DNA of 5,231 nt, from NCBI GenBank assembly GCA_038522735.1, contig JBCBJX010000132.1, forward strand, positions 1 to 5,231, written 5' to 3'. The notes beneath the pieces are model-generated. The model made no database searches. It had not been told where the DNA came from and saw only the letters and a list, made by a program, of their open reading frames with translations. Each line of letters starts with the position of its first letter. Within the stretch, counting starts at the first letter, position 1. The stretch is from JBCBJX01 sp038522735. Its GTDB lineage: Bacteria; Pseudomonadota; Alphaproteobacteria; Caulobacterales; Parvularculaceae. Made by a program: the position numbers and the translations under genes. This document shows positions 1 to 5,196 of the stretch, piece by piece.

Positions 1-979
1 CGCGGGCGATGGCGCGGGCGAGGCAGTCGGCGGCGGCGTTTCCGATCTGAAGGACTGCGAGCGCCGCTGATCCTTCCATAGGCCGCGCGCCCGTGGACAA
101 ACAGAAGACGACGTCCCCGTCGGTCGGCGCGTGGCAGGGCCGGATCGCCCGGGAGAGCCCGTCCTGGGCCATGATCGCGACCCGTTTGGCTTCGGCGGGC
201 GCAAGGCCGATATCGGTCGCGACGCAGGCGATGGTGGTGTTTTCGCGGGGGCCCGCGCCGAGTTTCGTGTCGTCCGGCAAGCCTGATGCGGGGGGGATAT
301 CTTTCTTCGGCCGAACGCCGCCGAACTCGCCGTCGATCTCGAAGGGCGAGGCCCAGAAGCAGTCCGTCCCCGGCATGAGGACCGAGCCGAAGCTGTTCAC
401 CGCAGCCAGCGCCGCGACGGTTCCGCCGTCGGACAACTTTATCGAGGCCGTGCCCTGCCCGCCTTTCAGCTGGCCGGCCATCGCGCCATAGCCCGCCCCG
501 GCGTCGCCGAGGGGCACGGTTTCCCCAATCGTTTCAAGCGCTTGCCGCCCGAGCCGCTCATAGGGCGGCGCCGCGCCCCAGGACTTGTCCCCGCCGTTCG
601 CGAGGTCGTAGAGGATCGCGGCGGGGACGATGGGCGTCGGCGGGACCCCCGGCCGCGGGACCAGGGAAAACCCCCGCCCGGCCGCGCCGAGCGCCGCCGC
701 GACCCCGTCCGCCGCGGCGAGGCCGTAGGCCGACCCCCCCGCGAGAACGAGGGCGTCGACTTTCTCCACCAGCGTGTCCGCCGCGAGCAGGTCCGTCTCC
801 CGTGTCCCCGGCCCGCCGCCGCGCACATCGACGGCGCAAACCGCTGATTCTTCTGGCAAAATCACCGTCACCCCCGTCCGCACGGCGGCGTCCTCGGCGC
901 AGCCGACGGCGAGGCCCGCGACGTCGGTGAGGGCGTTGCGGGGTCCGGGGCGAAGGGGCGCTGCGGTCCTGGTTTCCAT
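1..979 (-). CDS. P1 family peptidase (DmpA/NylC-type self-processing aminopeptidase), 3' end outside window
   Basis: The minus-strand frame from the ATG at 979 stays open to the window edge (326 codons). The protein reads METRTAAPLRPGPRNALTDV at its start and carries P1-family hallmarks: LAGGSAYGLAAADG, GYGAMAGQLKGGQGTAS, AAVNSFGSV and ENTTIACVATDIG. These enzymes cut their own chain to expose a Ser or Thr nucleophile and then hydrolyse N-terminal, beta-amino or amide bonds. Here the cut should fall between Asn247 and Thr248. Asp287 and Asp289 (TDGDVVF) sit at the same distances from Thr248 as Asp306 and Asp308 do from Thr267 in nylon oligomer hydrolase NylC (residue numbers from memory). Lys172 and Asn195 are likely further active-site residues. 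An in-frame TAG at 997-995 excludes a longer N-terminus. Only a weak AGGA (996-993) precedes the start. No signal peptide is visible, so it is probably cytoplasmic. Family lengths suggest only a few C-terminal residues are missing. The family call is firm; the natural substrate is unknown. Confidence 0.93.
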   Translation of the reverse strand, partial: METRTAAPLRPGPRNALTDVAGLAVGCAEDAAVRTGVTVILPEESAVCAVDVRGGGPGTRETDLLAADTLVEKVDALVLAGGSAYGLAAADGVAAALGAAGRGFSLVPRPGVPPTPIVPAAILYDLANGGDKSWGAAPPYERLGRQALETIGETVPLGDAGAGYGAMAGQLKGGQGTASIKLSDGGTVAALAAVNSFGSVLMPGTDCFWASPFEIDGEFGGVRPKKDIPPASGLPDDTKLGAGPRENTTIACVATDIGLAPAEAKRVAIMAQDGLSRAIRPCHAPTDGDVVFCLSTGARPMEGSAALAVLQIGNAAADCLARAIAR

Positions 980-1038
980 GGGCGAAGACGCATCCTAGGG
1001 TCGAACCACGGACGCTACACGCTGGGAGCCGCCGCGCC
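980..1038. promoter_or_regulatory. 59-base divergent intergenic region between the peptidase and ggt
   Basis: Both start codons face outward from this gap, so the promoters and any operators for the two genes must lie here or inside the coding sequences. The ggt side carries GGGAG at 1024-1028, ten bases before its ATG, a reasonable ribosome binding site. The peptidase side has only AGGA at 996-993 with a long 13-base spacing. I see no convincing -35/-10 pair and no clear palindrome. The regulatory role is inferred from gene layout only. Confidence 0.4.
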
Positions 1039-2838
1039 ATGGGTCGCCTCGTTTTTGTTATCCCCGCCCTCTTTCTCCTCCTCCTCGCCGGATGCGGCGG
1101 CGACACGCGCCCCGCAGCTGAGCAAAAAGCCGGGGAGCAAAAAGGAGCAAATCCGCGCATAGAGGCGCAAACCGGGGCGAACCCCGCGCAAATGGCGGTC
1201 GTCGCGGCGGACGTGCGCGCGGCCGAAGCCGGCATGGAGATGCTCCGACGCGGCGGCTCGGCGGTGGACGCCGCCGTCGCCGTTCAGGCCGTCCTCGGAC
1301 TGGTGGAACCCCAATCCTCAGGGCTCGGCGGCGGCGCCTTCATGATGCTGTGGGACGCGGAGGCGAGGACAGTCAAAGCCTTCGACGGGCGGGAGATCGC
1401 GCCGGCCGCCGCCGGGCCGGATCTCTTCTTGAAAGAGGACGGAACGCCGATGGGGTTCTATGACGCCGTCGTCGGCGGGCGGTCCGTCGGCGTGCCGGGC
1501 GTCGTCGCCATGCTAGGCGAGACCCACGCCCAGTACGGGAAGCTTCCGTGGGCGGATCTGTTCGAGCCGGCGCTGCAACTCGCCGAAGAAGGCTTCGTCG
1601 TCTCCCCCCGCCTCGCCGGCCTCCTCACCCGCATCCCGCGCCTGAAGGAAGAACCCGCGGCCGCGGCTTACTTCTACAATGACGACGGAACGCCGAAGGC
1701 CGAGGGAACGCGCCTCACCAATCCCGCCTACGCGAAAACCCTCCGCACCCTCATGGAGGGCGGCGCAGGCGCGTTCTATGAAGGCGAGATCGCCGGGGCG
1801 ATCGTCGACGCCGTGACGGGGGCGGACAATCCAGGCGGGATGACGCTGGAAGACGTCGCCGCCTACGAACCCGTCGAGCGCAATCCGGTCTGCGGGCGTT
1901 ACCGCATGCTGAAAATCTGCTCCATGACGCCCCCGTCTTCGGGCGGCGCGACCCTCCTCAACATCCTCGCTATCCTCGAAAACTTCGACCTCGCCCGGTA
2001 CGGCCCGACGGACCCGGAGGGCTGGACACTCATCATGGAGGCGAGCCGCCTCGCCTACGCCGACCGCGCGCTTTATCTCGCGGACCCGGACAAACAGTCT
2101 GGCGAAGGCGCGGCCTCCGACGCGATCGTCGAAGGCATGGCGTCCGCCGCATACGGACGGGCGCGGGCCGAACTGATCTCGCTTGAGGCCGCCATGGAGA
2201 CCGCCCCCGCCGGGAAGCCCGCCGAATACGCCGGCGGCGTCACGCCCGATATGGCGGAGGACGAGAGCCCCGAGCCGCCCTCCACCAGCCATTTCTCCAT
2301 CATCGACGGGGCCGGAACCGTCGTCTCCATGACCACCACGGTCGAATTCGCCTTCGGCAGCCACACGATGGCCGGCGGGTTCATGCTCAACAATCAGCTG
2401 ACGGATTTCTCCTTCCGGCCGGAGAAGGACGGAAAGCCCGTGGCGAACGCCGTCGGCCCCCGCAAGCGCCCCCGCTCCTCCATGTCGCCGGTCATCGTGT
2501 TCGACGGCGAAACGGGCGCCCCCGTCGCCGCCTTCGGCTCCCCCGGCGGCCCCGCCATCATCGGGTACGTCTTAAAAACGCTCGTCGCCTGGTCCGACTG
2601 GGGCATGGACCTGCAAACCGCCATCGACGCCCCCAACATCGTCGTCCCCCGCGGCGGCGTCCTCGTGGAGACGGGCGCGACCCCGCCGGAGACCATCGCC
2701 GGCCTCGAAGCCTACGGGTATGACGTTTCGAACCGGGCGCTCACCAGCGGCGTCAACGGGTTTGTTCTGGGGCCTGACGGGATTGCATGGGGCGCGGACA
2801 AACGGCGCGAGGGGGCGGGGTTGGTGGAGGGTGGGTGA
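1039..2838 (+). CDS. ggt: Gamma-glutamyltransferase, predicted lipoprotein
   Basis: This 599-residue protein is a complete gamma-glutamyltranspeptidase (N-terminal-nucleophile hydrolase, peptidase family T3). It removes or transfers the gamma-glutamyl group of glutathione and related compounds. A lipoprotein signal (hydrophobic residues 4-17, lipobox LLAG before Cys19, then Gly-Gly) predicts lipid anchoring, probably facing the periplasm. Residues 20-45 form a polar linker. Family motifs are SGLGGGAFMM, DGREIAP (Arg118, equivalent to E. coli Arg114), PPSSGGATLLNIL, and STSHFS with Thr416 as self-cleavage site and nucleophile. LNNQLTDFSF follows (Gln453, Asp456), then RSSMSP (Ser480-Ser481) and GSPGGP (Gly503-Gly504). 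Processing would give a large subunit of about 19-415 and a small subunit of 416-599. The position of E. coli Asn411 appears to hold Glu436, and the segment between TDFSF and NAVGP looks about five residues shorter than in E. coli, suggesting a reduced lid loop. The start is supported by the signal peptide and GGGAG at 1024-1028. Glutathione transferase activity versus plain hydrolase or acylase activity cannot be decided from sequence. Confidence 0.96.
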   Translation: MGRLVFVIPALFLLLLAGCGGDTRPAAEQKAGEQKGANPRIEAQTGANPAQMAVVAADVRAAEAGMEMLRRGGSAVDAAVAVQAVLGLVEPQSSGLGGGAFMMLWDAEARTVKAFDGREIAPAAAGPDLFLKEDGTPMGFYDAVVGGRSVGVPGVVAMLGETHAQYGKLPWADLFEPALQLAEEGFVVSPRLAGLLTRIPRLKEEPAAAAYFYNDDGTPKAEGTRLTNPAYAKTLRTLMEGGAGAFYEGEIAGAIVDAVTGADNPGGMTLEDVAAYEPVERNPVCGRYRMLKICSMTPPSSGGATLLNILAILENFDLARYGPTDPEGWTLIMEASRLAYADRALYLADPDKQSGEGAASDAIVEGMASAAYGRARAELISLEAAMETAPAGKPAEYAGGVTPDMAEDESPEPPSTSHFSIIDGAGTVVSMTTTVEFAFGSHTMAGGFMLNNQLTDFSFRPEKDGKPVANAVGPRKRPRSSMSPVIVFDGETGAPVAAFGSPGGPAIIGYVLKTLVAWSDWGMDLQTAIDAPNIVVPRGGVLVETGATPPETIAGLEAYGYDVSNRALTSGVNGFVLGPDGIAWGADKRREGAGLVEGG

Positions 2839-2991
2839 GCCTAAGTAAGCGGTAAGCACAACTATCATTGTTGGAAATTCATCGTCGAGTTGATTTGCCC
2901 AGTCGCACGTCTTGCGTGAGCGTAACAGAATTCAGACACGAACAATCCTGCTTGTCCGCCGCCGACCGGACGACGGAGATGCTTCCGGGAT
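2839..2991. other. Non-coding gap after ggt, nothing recognised
   Basis: Between the ggt stop and the downstream hairpin terminator I find no gene I can support. Short open frames exist on both strands, but none has a ribosome binding site plus a recognisable protein. It may simply be the 3' untranslated region of ggt, or remnant DNA at the boundary between the GC-rich chromosome and the accessory segment. Confidence 0.4.
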
Positions 2992-3024
2992 GGGGCGCGA
3001 TCAGCTGATTGATCCGCCCTTTTT
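2992..3024 (+). terminator. Intrinsic (Rho-independent) terminator between ggt and the RHS operon
   Basis: GGGCG at 2993-2997 pairs with CGCCC at 3015-3019, and GATCA at 2999-3003 pairs with TGATC at 3010-3014. C2998 is bulged and the loop GCTGAT has six bases, giving ten base pairs in total. TTTTT at 3020-3024 follows directly. The complementary strand has no T-run after the hairpin, so it works for plus-strand transcripts only. It most likely ends the ggt message about 150 bases past its stop and isolates the downstream operon, which therefore needs its own promoter within 3025-3108. Confidence 0.8.
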
Positions 3025-3066
3025 ACGAGAAAACGCCTAACGAGACTCGCGCGACAACCCATGGTG

Positions 3067-3108
3067 TGGTAAATTCGAAAATTATCGGTGCAGGGGGAAT
3101 TTTGAGCA
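3067..3108 (+). promoter_or_regulatory. Possible extended -10 promoter and ribosome binding site of the RHS operon
   Basis: TGG followed by TAAATT (3067-3075) resembles an extended -10 element matching TATAAT at four of six places. It has no convincing -35. Transcription would begin near 3082 and leave a leader of about 27 bases holding AGGGGG (3092-3097), eleven bases before the ATG at 3109. The ribosome site is good; the -10 is a weak visual match, made plausible mainly because the upstream terminator forces a promoter into this 84-base space. Confidence 0.35.
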
Positions 3109-3807
3109 ATGGCAAACTTTATTATCAAAATCATTGCGTTATTGGCGGCGCTTTCGACAACGTTCGCTGCGAGTACGGCTCAGGCAAAATTTCTCACGGC
3201 TGATCCCGTCGGGTATCTCGACCAACTCAATCTCTACGCATACGTTCATAACGATCCTATAAATCATATCGATCCCGACGGCCGTCAGGCAGCCGTCCTC
3301 AGTTTTCCGGGAACGGCGAGAGCGCAGCACCAATCAAATGTGCAACAACTAAAAGCCGTTGCGATCGGCGGGATTGCCGTAGCGTCGGTCTTTGTCCCGG
3401 GACCAGAAGACGTCATCCTCGCTGGAGCCGGAGCCCGGGCGCTAACTACAGCCGCGCGCGGTACGGATTTCGTCGTCGACGCGAACGGAACCGCCGTACG
3501 TGGGAACGCAGCAGGCGCCCGCGCCGAATTGGATGGAGCTGGTTTTAAGGGCGAACCGACGCCCGAGACTGCAGAAGTCGGATCCATACACAAAGGCGTT
3601 CCGGGTAAAGACGCCGCCATGGATGTCCGCGTTATGGACGGACAAGCGAGGGGCGGGCCTGACAAAGGGCCACGCGTTGTGACGCAACGCCACGAAACGA
3701 AAGAGCAAATCAAAACAGACGGATCAAAATTTCGTAATAATGAGTCCAAGGCAGAGCGAAATGAGAAAAGTCATATTCATCTTAAGAAAGAAGAGAAGAG
3801 CGATTAG
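3109..3807 (+). CDS. Secreted mini-RHS protein with putative C-terminal toxin domain
   Basis: This 232-residue protein is built like the detached tip of an RHS polymorphic toxin. Residues 1-26 are a Sec signal peptide (I/L/A-rich core, AQA before Lys27). Residues 27-59 are one RHS-core motif: FLTADPVGY, then LNLYAYVHNDP, then INHIDPDGR, matching the P-x4-DPxG signature that ends the RHS shell, with Arg where Leu is usual. Residues 82-118 are a hydrophobic linker with VPGPEDVILAG, a pre-toxin style segment. Residues 119-232 are a charged, variable-looking tip with MDVRVMDG, Arg189, Arg194, His195, DGSKFRNNES and SHIHLKK. I do not recognise the tip family with certainty; a nuclease is a guess from its charge and His/Arg content. 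The beta-cocoon repeats of a normal RHS protein (usually over 1000 residues) are absent, and an in-frame TGA at 3103-3105 fixes the start, so nothing upstream is fused. The next gene overlaps its stop by one base and is a candidate immunity protein. Base composition is lower in GC than ggt, suggesting acquisition. Confidence 0.8.
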   Translation: MANFIIKIIALLAALSTTFAASTAQAKFLTADPVGYLDQLNLYAYVHNDPINHIDPDGRQAAVLSFPGTARAQHQSNVQQLKAVAIGGIAVASVFVPGPEDVILAGAGARALTTAARGTDFVVDANGTAVRGNAAGARAELDGAGFKGEPTPETAEVGSIHKGVPGKDAAMDVRVMDGQARGGPDKGPRVVTQRHETKEQIKTDGSKFRNNESKAERNEKSHIHLKKEEKSD

Positions 3808-4181
3808 TGTTTGATCGATTATCAGGGGGTAGATTGGAGCGAATCACTTTTTCTGTGGCAAGCATCGTATTTTCAATTGATGTTGGAAAAGAAAGTTATG
3901 AACTTTCTACGGCAGGAATAGTTACTGTAAGAAAAAAAAAATCTGCGCATGGTGAGATAAAAATATCTAAAGAAGATTTAGGATGGGAAAATACGGACAT
4001 ACTGTTGCAATTACTTGAGAAACACATAGTTGAAACCGTTCTCTACGATAAAAAAAGGTCTGCTGAGATTATAATGTCCGATGGGGTAACGTCTATTTAT
4101 TTTCAGGAGCCAGAAAATTATCCTGATAACTTACTAATATTAGAAAACAAAAGTACTGGAAAGTGGTCGGTGAGCTTGTAA
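3807..4181 (+). CDS. Small hypothetical protein, candidate immunity protein for the RHS toxin
   Basis: This 124-residue protein has no signal peptide or membrane segment and alternates short beta-like stretches (ITFSVASIVFSIDV, YELSTAGIVTV, SIYFQEP) with a central helical part (DILLQLLEKHIVETVLY). I recognise no family. Its role as immunity protein is inferred from position: it starts on the last base of the toxin stop codon (TAGTG), the classic order of toxin tip then cognate immunity gene. A cytoplasmic antidote would fit a toxin acting in the cytoplasm. Translation may begin at GTG 3807, preceded by purine-rich AAGAGAAGAG (3791-3800). Alternatively it begins at in-frame TTG 3834, four bases after AGGGGG (3824-3829), the same ribosome-site word used by the toxin. 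The gene is strikingly AT-rich: I count 19 G/C in 3961-4020 versus 37 in 1861-1920 of ggt. A run of ten A (3932-3941) lies in the frame. Its stop overlaps the next start by one base (TAATG). Confidence 0.7.
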   Translation: MFDRLSGGRLERITFSVASIVFSIDVGKESYELSTAGIVTVRKKKSAHGEIKISKEDLGWENTDILLQLLEKHIVETVLYDKKRSAEIIMSDGVTSIYFQEPENYPDNLLILENKSTGKWSVSL

Positions 4182-4603
4182 TGATAAGCGATATTTTCGC
4201 TATCTTGTTCTTATCTTTGATTGTGGCTCCGTCGTTTAGAGCGCCCGCTGCAGTCTCCAAAGACTTAAAGGCGTCCGGTAACTACCAAGATTACCGCGTC
4301 GGGGCGGAGTTAGGTGAGATTAGAGCATTAGCCCACCGACATGCGGACAACTATCTTTCAGTTAAATTGGCCGTAGACCAACTTTTAGACCCGGGTACGC
4401 CGACCGAAGAAACGCGCGAGGCGGTAGAAGCTCTCGCCGCCGCCGCGTCCAGCATGGCCGGCACCGCCGCCCCGCCCTCACGCAAGATCGCTGCGGTCCG
4501 CACCGTTCTTTACCAACCGGGTCCGTGGAACGACGAGCGGCCGTTCGCTTACGACCACGACGACCCGCTGGGGCGCAACCTCGATAATAAGCTGCGGGGC
4601 TGA
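4181..4603 (+). pseudogene. Transglutaminase-like exported protein, 3' part removed by an IS insertion
   Basis: The frame from ATG 4181 gives 140 residues. That ATG overlaps the previous stop as TAATG and follows GGTGAG at 4169-4174. A GTG at 4163 would add six residues but lies inside the preceding gene and is less likely. Residues 1-24 look like a Sec signal peptide (IFAILFLSLIVA core, APA near the cut). The rest includes KASGNYQDYRVGAELGEIRA, KLAVDQLLDPGTP and YQPGPWNDERPFAYDHDDPL. From memory, these segments match the N-terminal half of a proteobacterial transglutaminase-like (papain-fold) family, in which a catalytic NCVSMP cysteine motif and a downstream histidine follow shortly afterwards. 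Those are missing here. Similarity stops at Leu138; the last two codons and TGA come from the left end of the IS element. It is therefore probably a dead fragment of a longer exported enzyme. Overlapping starts suggest it was once translated together with the toxin and immunity genes. Confidence 0.62.
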
Positions 4604-5042
4604 CCTAGGAGATTAACGCTCCTACGGTTGGCTGATGCGGCTAAAGCATTCAAAACTTTCGCATATTGAGACGAACAAGCTGGTGGAGCACTTCGTCGCC
4701 GGGACGCCTGCTCGAACAGCCTGTCTGCTGGTCGGGGTGAACAAGATCACGGCGACGCACTTCTATCATCGGCTGAGGGTGGTCATCTCCGATCGGCTGG
4801 CCGAGGAGGCCGCCGAACTGGCTGGCGAGATCGAAGTCGACGAGAGCTATTTCGGCGGCGTACGGAAGGGAAAGCGCGGTCGCGGCGCAGCGGGAAAGGT
4901 TCCCGTGTTCGGGCTTCTCAAGCGGGGCGGTCGCGTCTTCGTCCTGCCGGTGAAGGAAACGAAGTCCGACACGCTGATCCCCATTATCGCCTGCAAAGTG
5001 CAGCCTGACAGCGTCGTCTACACCGACAGCTTCCGCGCTTAC
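4596..5042 (+). mobile_element. IS1595-family insertion sequence, left part only
   Basis: The left boundary is placed at GGGGCTGACC (4596-4605), where the interrupted upstream protein loses its family pattern and 39 bases before the transposase start. The transposase is of the IS1595/IS1016 type. Similarity ends after the second catalytic Asp region near 5042, so the right half of the element (last catalytic residue and right end) is missing or displaced. The eight bases before the boundary (TAAGCTGC, 4588-4595) would be the target duplication for this family, but no second copy appears downstream, consistent with later deletion. The left boundary is accurate to within a few bases; the right boundary is only where similarity stops. 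Confidence 0.72.
4606..4624. repeat. Inverted repeat inside the IS left end
   Basis: TAGGAG (4606-4611) and CTCCTA (4619-4624) form a 6-bp hairpin around ATTAACG, just inside the presumed IS tip and before the transposase ATG. It may be part of the transposase recognition site or may limit read-through translation. The word AGGAGATTAA reappears as AGGAGATAA in the hairpin at 5169-5196. Confidence 0.5.
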
Positions 5043-5057
5043 TTTTCACATGGCTGA
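4635..5057 (+). pseudogene. IS1595-family transposase, truncated after the second catalytic Asp
   Basis: This 140-residue product is an IS1595-type DDE/N transposase fragment. Residues 8-55 look like a helix-turn-helix DNA-binding part (VEHFVAGTPARTACLLVGVN) without the zinc-ribbon cysteines present in some relatives. The catalytic domain starts at GEIEVDESYFGG (Asp69), continues with the basic loop RKGKRGRGAAGKVPVFGLLK and reaches VVYTDSFRAY (Asp131). Family members go on for roughly 80 more residues with an H-x-NGIENFW block holding the last catalytic residue; here the frame ends four codons after Tyr136 with unrelated residues FSHG. I checked the other two forward frames after 5042 and neither restores the family pattern, so this is a deletion or junction rather than a simple frameshift. 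The protein should be unable to transpose itself. No strong ribosome site precedes the ATG, common for transposases. Confidence 0.85.
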
Positions 5058-5116
5058 TCAGCAACTTGAGCAAGCCTCGGCAGGGTGAGCGCGTTCGTTA
5101 CGCCGAAAAAGACTGA
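5051..5116 (+). other. Possible 3' tail of an unidentified gene
   Basis: In the frame ending with TGA at 5114-5116, the 21 codons from 5051 read WLISNLSKPRQGERVRYAEK then D. The codons look like normal high-GC coding use, and an intrinsic terminator follows 15 bases after the stop, which is how a real gene end looks. No start codon with a ribosome site is present, so if real it is the tail of a gene cut by the same rearrangement that removed the right half of the IS. I do not recognise the protein. Chance is a serious alternative for so short a stretch. Confidence 0.2.
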
Positions 5117-5131
5117 GATCCAGTCGCAAAC

Positions 5132-5158
5132 AGCCCGCCTCAGAGCGGGCTTCGTCGT
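5132..5158 (+). terminator. Intrinsic terminator, weak T-tract
   Basis: AGCCCGC (5132-5138) pairs perfectly with GCGGGCT (5145-5151) around CTCAGA, followed by TTCGTCGT-like sequence rather than a pure T-run. The broken T-tract after a GC-rich stem is common in GC-rich alphaproteobacteria. It would stop plus-strand transcription coming from the island or from the possible gene tail before it. Confidence 0.6.
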
Positions 5159-5168
5159 GCGCCCCGAA

Positions 5169-5196
5169 ACAGGAGATAATGTCCTTTATCTCCTGT
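5169..5196. repeat. 11-bp perfect inverted repeat
   Basis: ACAGGAGATAA (5169-5179) is exactly complementary in reverse to TTATCTCCTGT (5186-5196), with a six-base spacer TGTCCT. No T-tract follows on either strand, so a terminator is unlikely. It could be an operator for a gene beyond the right edge, or a subterminal site of the IS element, because the left end carries the related AGGAGATTAA (4607-4616). Confidence 0.55.

Noticed and set aside
93..491. 132-codon plus-strand open frame
   Set aside because: It lies opposite the P1 peptidase, whose motifs are unmistakable; open antisense frames are expected in GC-rich DNA.
558..1235. 225-codon minus-strand open frame spanning the peptidase start and ggt start
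   Set aside because: Arg/Gly/Pro-rich nonsense composition, out of frame with the peptidase and antisense to ggt.
1513..2364. 283-codon minus-strand open frame within ggt
   Set aside because: Antisense to conserved GGT motifs; composition is typical of a complementary-strand shadow.
2865..3134. 89-codon minus-strand open frame in the gap before the RHS gene
   Set aside because: No recognisable motif, no ribosome binding site, and it overlaps the terminator, likely promoter and start of the RHS gene.
3009..3203. 64-codon plus-strand open frame overlapping the RHS gene start
   Set aside because: Starts inside the terminator hairpin and overlaps the signal peptide and RHS motif in another frame.
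3285..3749. 154-codon minus-strand open frame inside the RHS gene
   Set aside because: Antisense to the RHS toxin frame, which has convincing motifs.
4163..4183. GTG 4163 as start of the transglutaminase-like gene
   Set aside because: ATG 4181 has a better placed GGTGAG and overlaps the previous stop by one base, like the gene before it; the six extra residues do not improve the signal peptide.
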